Of a stretch of 64,000 bases of DNA, positions 9,620 through 20,995 are shown piece by piece; the stretch's first letter is position 1, and each line of letters opens with the position of its first letter. Position numbers and translations under genes: made by a program. Where the stretch lies: contig JAYKKM010000049.1 in NCBI GenBank assembly GCA_035772405.1, forward strand, positions 2,399,001-2,463,000. The letters run 5' to 3'. The notes under the pieces were generated by a model, which did no database searches, was not told the DNA's origin, and saw nothing but the letters and a program-made list of their open reading frames with translations. The DNA comes from Chrysogorgia sp. JL179-B06. Its lineage: Eukaryota; Cnidaria; Anthozoa; Scleralcyonacea; Chrysogorgiidae.

Positions 9620-11085
9620 TGATGTGAAGTGACTCAACATCAACACAAAAGATCTATCTTAAAGACAACTGACTCAACTCACTCTGTTATTGATTCACTC
9701 GTGCTAAACAAAAATGACTCAACAATAACAGAAATGACCAAACATTTTTCAACTACTTGTGAAATCATACATCTAGTTGTTAAATCGTTAAACTAGTTGA
9801 CGACTCGTTTAACCAACTGACAAATCATTTCACCAGTTTTGGAATCATTCAGCTACATGTGAACTGATTCAACTACATGTGAACTGATTCAACTAGATGT
9901 TAGATGATCGAACAAAGTGCCGAATGATTCAACAAGTTGTGACGACACCGTCACACGTCAATCAACGTGTTGTGAAACGACTCAACCTAAAATGAAATGA
10001 CTCAACGTAAAGTGAAACCACTCAACGTGTTGCGGAACGACTCAACGTAAAGTGAAACGACTCAATGTAAAGTAAAACGACTCAACGTGTTGCGAAATAA
10101 CGACTCAAGGTAAAGTGAAATGACGGGTGAAGTTTCATATAAATCCCAAAATGACGTCACATAGACTATCGGATTTCTAAAATAAAGCATTATCGTAAGG
10201 GTTAGAGTTAGGTATAGGGTTAGGGAGCTAGGGTTAGGTTTGGGGTTAGGACTATATTTTAAACTGAAATGACTCACTCAACGTTAAACTGCAATAACCA
10301 GAGTACCAGACAGCGCGCCGAAATGTTCAAAGGTCATGGTCAACAGATGAACAAGGCGCCTTGTGGTCAGGTGGTTTGGCTTCTAGCCAAGGTAAGATAT
10401 TATTTTTGTTCGTTGACGTTGTGCTCGTGTAGAAAGTAGAATAATTTATTCAACTTCGTCTGATCTCCGGTGAGTTATGCATTTTGGGAAAACACACAGC
10501 AGCTTGCAAAGGTATAAACATGATGTGGTTTCAGTTATTCATATTTAATATTGCAACAACATGTAAGGAGAAGACGAAGTTGAAATCTTGGCTAATGGCT
10601 AGCAGTGTCAAAGACCGATCATTCTCAAAGAGTGTGAAATATTCCACTGACAAGGCGCCTTGTTCATCTCTTGACCAGGACCTTTCAACACTTCGGCGTG
10701 CTGTCTGGTACTCTGGTTAACGTTGAGTCGTTTCAGTTTACGTTGAGTTATTTATTTTCACTTTACGTTGAGTCGTTTCGCAACACGTTTGTGAAATGAC
10801 TCAACCGTTGAGTCATTTCACTTTACGTTGAGCCGTTTCGCAACACGCTGAGTCATTTCACTTTACGTTGAGTCGTTTCGCAACACGTTGAGTCGTTTTA
10901 CTTTACGTTGAGTCGTTTCGCAACACGTTGAGTCGTATCACTTTACGTTGAGTATTTGTCAGCTGGTTAAACGAGTCGTCAACTAGTTTAATGATTTAAC
11001 AACCAGATGAATGATTTCACAAGTAGTGGAATGTGAATTAAATAATTTCGTTTTAAGTTGAATGATTTCACAACTAGTTAAAAAC
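9620..11085. mobile_element. Foldback element with 20-bp satellite arms
   Basis: The left arm (about 9,620-10,290) is an array of 20-bp units such as CGACTCAACGTAAAGTGAAA and CGACTCAACGTGTTGCGGAA. The right arm (about 10,720-11,085) is the inverse, with CGTTGAGTCGTTTCGCAACA units. Outer units are more diverged. The inner edges are a unique inverted pair: CAGAGTACCAGACAGC at about 10,298 with its complement at about 10,700, plus AAGGCGCCTTGT on both sides. The left arm alone contains a TTAGGG-like stretch (10,196-10,252). There is no coding capacity in the centre (10,370-10,650). The structure resembles Drosophila Foldback or Galileo elements. Confidence 0.72.
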
Positions 11086-11264
11086 ACTGCCTATACGCAG
11101 ACTCTACTTATTATCCTCGAGTAGGTTTGCTCATGGTTTGCTTCCAAGACATTCACAAAATTCATGAAGCTGTAGTTATTTGACACCGTTTCCTGTATTA
11201 ATATCACTTGACCTGCACGAGATAAACAAAAATATCACTGTCATCACACAGTACAGATTCAAGA

Positions 11265-11873
11265 ATGGAGGAAAGCGTTCCTTATCATCGGTCTTACTTC
11301 ACGTTTGACCGCAAAGTTATTGTTTTGTTCGAAGAATGGAGCGCCACAAAGTTGGAAGTCTTCATTCCTTTGCTCGTTGTAATCGGCCTCCTCTCGGCGT
11401 ATTTCACAGCGTTGCATATCACGAAATCAAAAAAGCGCACCAACACAGCGACAACGACGACTTCTCGGCATCAGCAGATTTTGATATCAGCAAACGGCGA
11501 AACTGCTACAACTTCAAGTGGACTCCACAACTGCTGCAATGAAAACTCAACCAACAGCGCTAGTATCACCACCAGACCGGGCAAGTATCGAATGTTCAGC
11601 CGAGAAAACTTGGTTCGTTCGATTGTTTACTCATTGCATGCCACCTTGAAGTTGCTTTTGATGTTGATTGTGATGACATTTTGTGGGTGGTTTTTGTTGG
11701 CCATCGTGGTTGGTGCTGCCTTTACGTTCTTTGTATTTCGGTGGAATTATGGAGGGAACAGTATTGGGACTGATGACGAAACAGAACGCGGAAATGCTTG
11801 TTCGAATACAAATGCAGCATTTCGAAGAGACGAGTCTAATTGTCCTGTGACAGAGTGTGTAACACAGTTGTAA
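11265..11873 (+). CDS. Ctr/SLC31-type copper transporter B1
   Basis: An intact single-exon ORF of 202 residues, starting at an ATG in good context (CAAGATGG-like, AAGAATGG). The order is a short N-tail with YHRSYFTFD, then the Ctr-typical LFEEW before TM1 (about 32-52), a basic SKKR and S/T/N-rich cytosolic loop (about 55-110), TM2 (about 119-140) with MxxxM (M133, M137) and TM3 (about 143-158). In known Ctr proteins TM2 methionines line the Cu(I) pore and GxxxG in TM3 packs the trimer; here the motif is G150-A-A-F-T154, lacking the second glycine. The loop is about 20 residues longer than in B2 and B3. The N-tail lacks the Mets clusters of CTR1, resembling CTR2-like low-affinity transporters. 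Family call strong; transport activity and location inferred. Confidence 0.85.
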   Translation: MEESVPYHRSYFTFDRKVIVLFEEWSATKLEVFIPLLVVIGLLSAYFTALHITKSKKRTNTATTTTSRHQQILISANGETATTSSGLHNCCNENSTNSASITTRPGKYRMFSRENLVRSIVYSLHATLKLLLMLIVMTFCGWFLLAIVVGAAFTFFVFRWNYGGNSIGTDDETERGNACSNTNAAFRRDESNCPVTECVTQL

Positions 11874-11879
11874 CTATAT

Positions 11880-12570
11880 AAACACACTAAAAAGCCTGTG
11901 GACTTTAAGGATGATAGCCAAGGACGTATTTAGATTTGCAGACCTTATATACAGGTATATATATATCCGTTGCTAGGGAAGCTTAGAATTACCAAATTTT
12001 CCATTAGGATTTCACATACTGTTTTTAAAAATCCATCCAGACTGTCTGTATGTTACAACATTATATCAGAGGTTGTATATTTAGTGTTACGTGCCATGCT
12101 AGGCATTAAAGTTACTGTAATTAAGAATTATGTCAAGTAGCGATGAAATATAAAAAACATTCGTTTGCAACATATTTTTTGCGTGATCCTGCAGTGAATC
12201 AATTGAGAAAAGGAGTGCGGTATGTAAACAGGAATGCGAGATGTTTGAGTTGAGATCTGAGTAGAATGGTAGAAGTGTGTGGACATTGTGAAATTGAGAG
12301 CGTTGTGAAACAGTGAACGTATAGTAATATACAAATCTAAAACCAAAATCTAGCGTGACTGTGGTAGAACATCACGATACTCGATCAATAATACACAATA
12401 CTCTTTGCAATTCATTTGTTCTTTCCACTCAATCTCGGCTCGTTTTTTCTATTTCTTCCCTTCTTTTTTTGTTGATTTATTGTTTGTGGATTGTTTTAGT
12501 CTGTGTTTTGGACAGACCGAATAGACGGATTAAACGTTATTTATATCGCACTTTTGTTTCATTACGAAAC
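11880..12570. other. 3' flank of B1, no gene seen
   Basis: The first part is the 3' UTR-like sequence shared with B2 and B3 (AAAAAGCCTGTGG). 12,355-12,530 is homologous to 60,465-60,605 downstream of B3, including ACACAATACTCTTTGCAATT. The ORFs here are AT-rich and lack any recognisable domain. Confidence 0.5.
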
Positions 12571-12575
12571 TATAG

Positions 12576-12581
<6 letters not shown>

Positions 12582-12633
<52 letters not shown>
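12582..12633. repeat. (TA)n microsatellite
   Basis: About 52 bases of uninterrupted alternating TA. Confidence 0.95.
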
Positions 12634-12635
<2 letters not shown>

Positions 12636-12639
12636 ACTA

Positions 12640-13890
12640 GACAAACTAGTTTTTTTGGTCAAATGTATTAGGTTCGCTGGTCCGCACATGATGAGTTCTA
12701 CGTTTGAAACTGCGTCGCGCTTTGTCGAACTTAATCACACTGTGGCAGTCGTACTAGTTTGTGTTCCAATTTTCACATCGCTCGCTGCGTTTATAGTATA
12801 ATTGTCGATATCTATGCGATCAAAATTGTGTAACTAACGACGGGATTTCGCGGCAAAAGTGAAAATGTTATAAAGCGAATAAACTTGTGACCCTCAATAT
12901 AAAAAACTATTAAATTACAAACGATATAAAAATATGAAAAAATTGATAGTTACACAAAATATAAACTATAAACTTTGCTGTTCAACTGTTCCATGACTAA
13001 TACTAGCAGTAACACTAAAAGTTCTGCCCCCTTCTGCGGTCTCCCTGATATATTGTTTTGACAGATTGAGATATTTTGAGTTGTTGTTGCCATTTGATAT
13101 GCACTTTTCTCACACAGCACATTCTTTTCGCTTCAAAAAATCACTGCAAGAGCAAGGCGCGCAACTGATAGTGATAACGTCAAAATGGCTGGTATATAAT
13201 AACTGCGATAACATTTTTATTTCTCATGTGAATGAAACGATTGTTCGTTTACTCCCGCCGCTCAAGCTCTCACTCTCTCTCGTTCACATTCCATCCAAGA
13301 GAAACGAGTTTCTCTGTGCTGAAAATCAGTTTAGAACCGGAGCCAACTCCTCGAAAAACATTTAACGCGCATCCGCTACATTCGCGTCACTCATATTCAC
13401 CCGGGTAAGACCAGCTATTATAGCTGAACGGGTCTTCACAGTTTAAATAAAGAATTTATTATTATTATTATTATATTCGTAGCCATGTTGCTTGAAAGCA
13501 GCAAAGCGGCAAACGAACTCAAGCCGTGATCCAAGATGGTGTCCTGTCACGACCTTTATAAGAATGCGTCGCATCTGGCCTTTTGAAACCCGATATAGTA
13601 TTGCGACGCAGGCTATCGACACTTACGTGTCATTGCTATAGGGGTATTTTCCGGGAAAATTCCCAAGCTATATATGGAGATAAAGTACTTATTTCCTTCT
13701 ATTTTTATGTTACGGATTTTTATCAAATTCGGAGCTTATTTATACTACGGGAACCTGGGGACTTAAAGGCTGGGAGTCCATGCATCCGTGACGTCATGCA
13801 GCGAATTTGGCTCGCCCCCAACAGGTTGCTCCTAGGCTGCTGGCATCTCAAAATAATGAATTTGTTTGGGTAAAATTTGACCAATTTTCA
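12640..13890. other. Intergenic, no supported gene
   Basis: No domain is recognisable in any frame. A retroelement-like 3' end occurs at 13,395-13,472 (GACCAGCTATTATAGCTGAA, AATAAAG and then an ATT repeat), suggesting an old LINE tail. Confidence 0.4.
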
Positions 13891-13895
13891 CTAGA

Positions 13896-13968
13896 GAAGC
13901 AACTGAAATGTTAATATATTTCTCCCTTTGTAACAAAGGGAGAAAGATGTTAACATTTCAGTTGCTTT
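13896..13968. repeat. 35-bp-arm hairpin
   Basis: GAAGCAACTGAAATGTTAA on the left is complementary to the right end, and both arms meet at CCCTTTGT/ACAAAGGG. There are two mismatches in the stem. It is a possible miniature foldback. Confidence 0.7.
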
Positions 13969-13987
13969 TATTTCATCAAAATTTGCT

Positions 13988-14458
13988 CGGAGTCCGCCAT
14001 TGTCCGCTTTAAAACTTAAAACTTTTGGTTGAGAATATTTTGTATATCTGTACATTATCATTCCAAACTCAAGTAATGCTTATAAATCAGAAACAAATAC
14101 TCGAGTGATCGCGGACTCCGAGATTAAATCTTCGTATTGACTATTGATGTCGTAGAAACCTGTAACTGGCCTTCTACTCTCGTTCTCGCTGGCTCAACAA
14201 CAAACAACTGGGGACTGTATTATTCTTTCTTTATTTTACTCTTTATTAAGAATCGTCAGTTACACTTACAACATTTGCGTATTCATCACAATTTGCTCAC
14301 ACTCTATTCGCATTCTAACCTAACCTATTCTACAAGCTCATATTTATAGTCTATTTTTACAGGAACAACGTAACAAGGTCATTACGTATATAGGGAAACC
14401 ACCATTTTCCTTGTTCTATAAATATACAGTTTGTTTTTATCTGTCATTGGTATGTGAC
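13988..14458 (-). repeat. LTR-like repeat, inverted copy of 42,549-43,078
   Basis: This is the reverse complement of the 42.5-43.1 kb block over nearly its whole length. On the minus strand it contains CAAATTGTGATGAAT, a polyadenylation-like AATAAAGAGTAAAATAAAG and CAGTCCCCAGTTGTTTG. That arrangement resembles the U3-R-U5 order of an LTR, but no defined TG...CA ends or duplication were established. Confidence 0.45.
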
Positions 14459-14699
14459 TAATCCTATTTGTTTATATAATTAACGTTACATGCTTCAATT
14501 TATACTTATCATAACATTTGTTGACATAAATGTGTTTAACTATTTCGTCCGGTTCTATATTGACATATTTTATTCGACAATTGATATAGAAAGAAGATTG
14601 TTTCAGCTCAAAAAGTTCAAAGCGAAAACCACAGTAAATTATCGAAAATGGTCATTTTGGAAATCAAATTTCAATTCCCACACCCCCTGGACTGAAAAT

Positions 14700-15760
14700 G
14701 ACTTCAGTGCCTCGAATAACTTAGACAACGGCTTATAAACCTTTCTAAATACCCATTTTCAGATTTTTTCGAAATTAGCCAACAGTTTCCTTTCGGTTGA
14801 CGCATAAATTTCATGTCATCGGATGTATATAAGGTCTTCATACCAATCGGCTTGGTCACTTCTGTTGCTTTCAGTTTCCAAGAGACAGGGTTTAAGCATA
14901 ACATGAATATGAGCCTGGGACACAAGAGGTTACTTGCCAAATGGATTTGGCAATAAGTCTTGCTACCACGTTACCAATCTCGGAAAACTCTGCAAACAAA
15001 ACATCTCCTTCGGCCACTGATTGATGGTTTAAACTGAGTGGTATGCTTTACACACATTGATCCACGCCATACTAACATTCCTTTTGCCTCTTCAACTGTC
15101 CTGACATACCATACGATCCATTATCAAGTTATTAAACGTTCCTGCACTGCAGTTATCTTTAGCTCCCCTTTGCTCTCCCCGCATCAGGCCATATATGGTC
15201 TAAGTGATGATGAACCGGTTTCAGTAGAGAAAATGTAAACCATCACTGTATTCAGGCAAGTAATGGGCCTATGATTTCCACTGTTGAACTCACCCGGTTT
15301 GGGGGTAAACCATCAAGGTGTCTCATGTTCGTCCTGTGCCATTGCTTCAATGGATTTGGCAACTCCCATATGAAGAACCCCCACCTTTTCCACAAAAAAT
15401 TAGCGACGCGGTCTGGGCCGGGCGCGCTCCAATTTCGCTTTTTGGATCACCTTCACAGCTTGGGCTGTGCTAAAGTTGAAGTCCTCCTCCTGGGGTAGTG
15501 CCCCTTTAATTTCTTCAAGCCACTCGGTTGTAACTTTCCCTGTCCCTTTACCTTCCCATAGTGATTTCCAGAAACCAGTCGCTTACACAATATCGTGAAA
15601 TCTTTCTTGATTATTTTCAATATCATATTTTGAGTTTTTGGTGTCGACTTGATTTTCTATAATCTTCTCATAAAGCTGGAGAAAACACTTCCAGGATTCT
15701 AATGAAATTGCTTATGAAGGTGTCTCCCTTTAGTTATTAATTTAACGGGAAATTGGTAAC
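14700..15760 (-). pseudogene. R2/NeSL-like RT fragment
   Basis: The minus strand encodes broken reverse-transcriptase blocks. In order these are GLMRGEQRGAKDNCSA (15,200-15,130), AWINVCKAYHSV (motif A, about 15,060), and CLNPVSWKLKATE followed by KPIG and a degenerate SDDMKF (motif C region, 14,900-14,790). Upstream at about 15,390 is a region matching LPNP-type sequence also seen in the 40.4-kb copy. Several frameshifts and stops are present. The motif set resembles R2/NeSL-type LINEs; the endonuclease end seen at 1-540 probably belongs to the same group. Confidence 0.65.
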
Positions 15761-16024
15761 TAAATATGGCTGTGGTGCTCAAGCAAGTCAAATTTACATT
15801 TGTTTTCATTATTCATGCGGCTCGTAACTGTCTTTTTTATCAAGATATATTGAGTCACAACTCAGAATATGGTATTTTTGCAAAACAGCAAAAAAAGTGA
15901 CAATGTACATGTATTTGACGTTTTTATCAACTTTTGAATTTTACTACGAGAACTATAAATTACAAAGAGTTAGAAGACCTATTAACTCGAGTTAGAAATC
16001 TATTAACTCGAGTTAGAAGACCTA
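15760..16024. repeat. End of inverted segmental duplicate
   Basis: The sequence up to a short direct repeat (AACTCGAGTTAGAA, twice, 15,986-16,020) is the reverse complement of 40,170-40,330, marking one boundary of a duplication shared with 40.2-43.1 kb. Confidence 0.55.
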
Positions 16025-16363
16025 TTCTGGCGATGACGTCATCCATAGTTAGGAAAAACATAAATTTTGGAAATTCCAAAATTTGACAATATCATCAGAT
16101 AGACCTACATTAGAGGACAAAACAACTCTATTATGCTGATTACTTTCAGTCACTCATTACTGAAATATCGCTGACCAAAGTTTAAAAAAAATGACGAGCC
16201 AGCATTTTAAAGCATTTTTTGTCTACTTTGTATCTCTAAGCAGTTAGTTGGAACTCGTTTTTGTTTTTGCTAGTAAAGATTCTGTTGAGAGACTGTATCC
16301 AGGAGAAGAGCTTAAAATATTTCTATCGCATTAGTACCTTAAATTGGGCGCTCCAATGTCTGC

Positions 16364-17037
16364 ATCAATGGATAAGATAACAACTATAACCAATGATTTT
16401 GTAGCACAAAGACGCTTTGCAACTGAACTTTTGAAATATTTGTGCCAGAAAATTTCATGAATATGAATATTTCATCATAAAGATGCAACATTATTACAAG
16501 CCAACAGAGAATCTCACACTCAAAAACCATCAGTTCCGGTCTTTGGCACAGCAGCCCACGAAGCATTTCCGAAATTTTGTAATCGTGTGTATAAAGAAGC
16601 AAAGCACAGCAATTTCAAATGCCACAACGAAGATTGCACTGCAGAATTCGCGACCAGATTATTATCGGGATAACACATGACAAAATAAGAGAAGAAGCCC
16701 TCAAGAATTCATGGGACCTCCAGAAGTTACGAATGGAAGGAATGCAGATCGAAAGGGTTGCAAGAACTCAACAACGAAAATCCAGTAAACAAGCAAATAC
16801 TCCTACAGAAACATGAAAAAGAAACCCGAATCTGGAAAGGATATCGTGTTACTTGCGGACAAGACATCCAGACATCCATTATTGCACACATAAAAAACTG
16901 CAGAGCAAAAACCAGTAAATGCAACTTCTGTGATGCAATTGGCCACTACGAAACAGTATGCAGGAAAAAGAAAGCAATTAATGAAATAAAATCCGAAGAC
17001 AAAGCTAGAATCACAACAGCCCCACAACGAAGATCAT
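16364..17037 (+). pseudogene. Gypsy gag fragment with CCHC zinc knuckle
   Basis: Frames shift at least twice. Blocks include RDQIIIGITHDKIREEAL (about 16,650-16,703), typical of Gypsy gag, and the nucleocapsid knuckle CNFCDAIGHYETVC (16,920-16,961; C-x2-C-x4-H-x4-C), followed by a basic RKKK tail. Gag would coat element RNA in the cytoplasm. A likely start is the ATG at 16,364. Confidence 0.72.
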
Positions 17038-17109
17038 GACCAAGGCGACATCTACCACATCAACATTTTCAAAATCACGGAAACAACTCAGCAACCACTA
17101 CACAAGGGA

Positions 17110-17520
17110 AGAATGAAGACACGAGACTTCAAGGCCCAAATTGTTATCAACAACAGCCTCGCGACGGTTTTGGCTGATACAGGTGCAAGTATTAGTGTCT
17201 GTGGAAGAGAGCAAGCACAAAGCACGAATGATCAACACCAAAACCTAGCCTCTTTCGCATGCATCACCGCGCTCCACTGAACCGAACCAAAACCAAGATC
17301 AAGCCATATAACAGCCCCACAATACCAGTGGATGGAATTTCCAAATGCGCGGTCACATTCGGAGCTACATCCATCCCAGTTGACTGGCATATTGACAGCC
17401 CATGTGAACCTGTACTTGCAGGACAAAGTGCAGAACAGCTTGCATGGGATAATCAAGTTCGACGCTCAACCCGACGTCTTCCAACCAGTACGGATGATCC
17501 AATCAGGCAACAAAGCTAAA
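17110..17520 (+). pseudogene. Gypsy aspartic protease fragment
   Basis: VLADTGASISVCG (about 17,170-17,208) contains the D-T/S-G active-site triad of retroviral-type proteases. It is preceded by the KAQIVINN strand. The downstream sequence is frameshifted. Confidence 0.68.
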
Positions 17521-18119
17521 AAACCACCAAGTTGAGCTGCATGTCGACGCCAGTGTTAAACCCCTAGCTATACACCAGCACGATCAGTACCATATCACTT
17601 GAAGGAACGTGCTGCTAAAGAAATTGAAAATATGATAGAGCAAGACGTAATTGAAGAACATCCGCCTACAGAACCAGCAATGACCTTGGGTCTCCAATGC
17701 GGTCATTACCGTATGCGGTCATAACTAATGCCATGAAGAGAGTTTTAGTTATGCAGCTGCCAAGACATGGAATGACCACCAAAAATAAATTGGTGCTATA
17801 TAAGTTATTTTATTGTAATATAGTTAGTTGAATTTTTATGAACTTTTCTTTTTACTTGTAATTATAGTGTGTATTTTATTTAGTTTCCACTTCTGTAGAT
17901 ATACTTTTTATATATGTAAACACACGGCCTTATGAAAAACAACCTTTTAATTTTCTTTTCTTTCTTTTTTAAAAACTGTATGGTTGATAAGCTACCGTGT
18001 ATAAAGATTATTAAATACAAATAAATTAAATACAAATACGCCCAAAGCTGACGGCGCCATTCGTATGACCCTCGCGTCAAACCTGCCCATTCCAATACAG
18101 GAAGACATTCAAGCCAAGC

Positions 18120-19430
18120 TCTGGCTGAGTGCTTCTACCTTGGCGGGATCGGGTCGTACTCCGGTAGAACCAATACGCAAACCCCAGAATTCAATCTCGG
18201 AGGATCCAAATGTACACTTGCTTTGATTGAGGGTCAGTGGCGTGGTGGCTCGAATATTTCAAGGGGGGCCACTGGCCAGTGCTAAATTGGCGCCCCCAGA
18301 GATGCCAAATCCAGTTGCAAATCTGACATAAGCGAGCGCCGAAGGCGCGAGAAGCGAGCGCCGAAGGCGTGAGTTGTCCGCTTTCTAGGGGGGTTCGGGG
18401 GCATGCACCCCCGAAAATTTTGAAATCTAGAGTCTCTGAAATGCCATTTCCTGCGTTCTGGGGAAAGATTTTACAGAATTCCCATGGTTAGAAAACAACA
18501 TTTTTTGTATCAAGATTTACAATTTGTTTAGAAATTTATAGGGTTTTACAAGAACGAAGAGACTGAAGAGAGACTGTTAGAAAATAATTTTGTTCCTGGT
18601 CAAATGTCAATAACGTATAGTCAGAATATACTATAGCCTATAGGCTAAAGTTTATGCACGTTGAGCATAATATAACACTAACTTAACAGTTTTAAAAGAC
18701 AACCGATTAACCGAATGCAAGTCAATTAGTCAAAGTAGAGCTTTTGACAGTTCGGGAGAAAGCTTTGCGTACAAGTTGATGAGACGGTCTTTATCGCATT
18801 TGAGCAACATTTTACGCTCGATTGTCATTGAAAGCAACGATTCAAGTCTCTCCTGAACCATGGACGAACGAATTCGAGTCTTCACCCTCTTGAGTGCAGA
18901 AAATGAACGCTTTAATTTAAATTTTACACACTAATCCAGGCCCTTCTTGGTAATTTTGGCGCCCACCGTCCGTGTCGGCGCCCCTCTTGAAACCATCGCT
19001 GGGGGGGGCCATGGCCCCCCGGCCCCCCCGGCCACCACGTGAGGGTTATACCAGCGTTTGGGATCGCTTGCATAACGGCAGCAATGGCGATGTTGTGTTC
19101 CGCTTCGGTCTCCGTTGCCACAATGAGGTCGTCTGCATGAATAAGGTGTGCGTGTGGGATGTGTGCGAACAGTGGTTGAAGAGCCATGTTAAGTTCCCCT
19201 TGTGCTGGCTTTACTCCCATTGTGAGGCGTTTGTACCGATACAGTTTATCGTTTGCATGGAACGTTGTGATGTATCTGGAGTCTGGGTGGAGTTCGATTT
19301 GCCAAAATGCCGACTTAAAATCCCTCTTTGAGACCACCTTAGCGTCACTGATCAGTTTCCTATGTGTGATGCAGTCCAACGCGGATTTTATTCTAAACTT
19401 CGCACAACACGCACGGCGAACTAAGAAAAC
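18120..19430 (-). pseudogene. Gypsy reverse transcriptase core, inverted
   Basis: On the minus strand, KRDFKSAFWQIELHPDSRY (motif A, about 19,330-19,270), MGVKPAQGELNMALQ (about 19,218-19,175) and HADDLIVAT (motif C, about 19,140-19,115) are contiguous in one ORF. The next block, NQSKCTFGSSEIEFWG followed by GVRPDPAKVEALSQ, continues at 18,234-18,120, beyond the hAT-like insertion. On the + strand the block that should precede it (PKADGAIRMTL, then LPIPIQEDIQAKL) ends at about 18,120, and the block that should follow it (RFTWTKEHHAAY) begins at about 19,440. The segment is therefore inverted in place. Confidence 0.75.
18235..19038. mobile_element. hAT-like non-autonomous element in Gypsy RT
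   Basis: It starts CAGTGGCGTGGTGGC and ends with the complement GGCCACCAC. The flanks TTGAGGGT and GTGAGGGT form a 7/8 match to an 8-bp duplication. The interior has the GAAAATTTTGAAATCTAGA block (one base differs between copies) shared with four other copies in the window, and C/G-rich ends. Removing it rejoins the RT reading (AGITL to NQSKC). Confidence 0.62.
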
Positions 19431-19553
19431 GTAAGAAAAACATCCGATTCACATGGACAAAAGAACACCATGCAGCGTACGCGTTGATAGAAAGATTTAA
19501 AGAAGATACACTTCTCGAATACTTCGCAGGCACGGCGGAAGCAAATCTGTATT

Positions 19554-19574
19554 GGGGGGGGGGGGGGGGGGGGG
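19554..19574. repeat. Homopolymer G21
   Basis: Twenty-one consecutive Gs, at the edge of an insertion within the Gypsy RNase H region. Length is likely variable or error-prone in sequencing. Confidence 0.95.
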
Positions 19575-19725
19575 CTGGGTATCAATCCTAAAATTGCCTG
19601 GTCACATAGCTTCTCCATTTGATGAGTATGTGAACAATTTGGAAGGACGAAAAGCTCTCGGTAATTTGGTATTTTCCTGATCAAAATGACAGGGTTCTAT
19701 CTAGGATTTTTCGTTTGGCGGAGAA

Positions 19726-19935
19726 GCAAGGACGTAGCCAGGATTCGCAACAGTGTGAACGAGCGTCAAAGGCGCGAGCATCTAGAGGGGTCCGGGGGCA
19801 TGCCCCCCAGGGAAATTTTGAAATCTAGAGTCTCTGAAATGCCATTTCCTGCATTTTGGGGGAAGATTTTACACAATACTGACTGTTTGGAAAAGTCATA
19901 AAACACCAAAAACAACACTTTCCAGGATTTTAAGT
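19726..19935 (+). mobile_element. hAT-like element fragment
   Basis: It begins CAAGGACGTAGCCAGGATT, resembling the CAGTGGCGTAGC-type end. It continues through a GGGGGCATGCCCCCC segment and the GAAATCTAGAGTCTCTGAAA block shared with 18,400, 35,340 and 41,080. The right end is not defined. It separates two RNase H blocks of the Gypsy element. Confidence 0.5.
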
Positions 19936-20539
19936 ACATTTTATATTGTTTATTAAAATTTATAATGTATTTCATATTGAATCAGTTAAGTTGAATTAAG
20001 TTACATGCACGCGATACATTACATCTCTTCCGCCGGCCCTGCTTCGACTAAGTAATATGGCAAAACACACCTTCATACTCACCGACGCACACAATACCGG
20101 ATAGAGAACGCAAGACCAATCGCCTTAGCATCTAGAACAACAAACAAGGCAGAGCAGAGGTATCCACAAATTGACCTTGAAGCCCTCAGCATTATATTGA
20201 CTTTGCTTTAAAAAGATTTCGCAACTACATTGTAGGTTCCCTGACCGAAATACAAGTGGTAACTGACCATCAACCATTATGTTCTATTTTCAACGGCAAC
20301 CGAAATTAAAAGGCTCCATTCGAACTGAAAGAATAAAACTCCGCCACCAGGACATACGATTTACGGTGGTATACCAGCGCGTGGAAAAATTGATCAATCA
20401 CGACACGCCAAACCGATCGAGAAACTACCACGGGAAGAGCAAAGAGAAGCGGATGACCTCAACAATCTACTGTATCTACTTCACACCACCCCAGCCATCG
20501 ACTGCATGGGTATCACAACCATCGCACAAGCCCTGACCA

Positions 20540-20995
20540 AAAACGACCAAACTCTACGAAAGGTAGCTGCACTAATCAACAAGGGACAGTACGTCTGGAT
20601 TTCCCAAGAAGACACTCAACAGAAGGCACAAGAACTGAAGCAGACCAGAAACGGAAAACTGAAAACGAGAATCGAGTCAACTGCTCTAAATACAGAAAGA
20701 AATCTCACTTCCAAATCGGCGACAGCGTGCTGATCAGAAATTACAACAAATCCAGGAAGTTCGATACTCTTTTCCTTCAAGAAGCATTCAAGATCATCGA
20801 TATAAACAAAGAACGAAATAAAGTTACTGTGCAAGAAGGAAGTGGCCTCGCACTGTGCCGTCATCCGGATGACATCAAACCGTTTAAACATCGACCAGAC
20901 GAACTTGCAGACAAACACCGAAACACGAATGTATCGAAGATCCAGAAACCCAATGGCCACAAGACGCGGAGGATGAAGACGACGACAGAGGCTAC
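20540..20995 (+). pseudogene. Gypsy integrase C-terminal fragment
   Basis: HFQIGDSVLIRN (about 20,709-20,745) followed by a block containing TLFLQEAFKIIDI is the SH3-like C-terminal part of a Gypsy integrase. A coiled, basic linker precedes it. The HHCC domain and DDE core are absent, presumably deleted between 20,600 and 20,620. Confidence 0.6.

Larger units (their letters stand above)
19432..20350 (+). pseudogene. Gypsy RNase H fragment (split)
   Basis: RFTWTKEHHAAYALIERF (about 19,447-19,500) is the RT/RNase H connector. ILTDAHNTG (about 20,070-20,096), ALASRTTNKAEQRYPQID (about 20,122-20,175) and VVTDHQPLCSIFNGNR (about 20,256-20,303) are RNase H blocks. The frame is broken and the domain is split by inserted sequence at about 19,555-20,045. 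Confidence 0.7.

Noticed and set aside
9620..11085. CRISPR-like array of 20-bp repeats
   Set aside because: Eukaryotic context, no spacers between units, and arms in opposite orientation; a foldback element explains it.
11265..11873. Alternative identity of B-type proteins as generic three-TM unknowns
   Set aside because: LF.EW before TM1, MxxxM in TM2, TM3 spacing and colinearity with A-type copies fit Ctr better despite the missing glycine.
12355..12801. 148-residue ORF containing IYIYIY repeats
   Set aside because: Spans the TA microsatellite; its start lies in sequence duplicated from the B flank where no frame is conserved.
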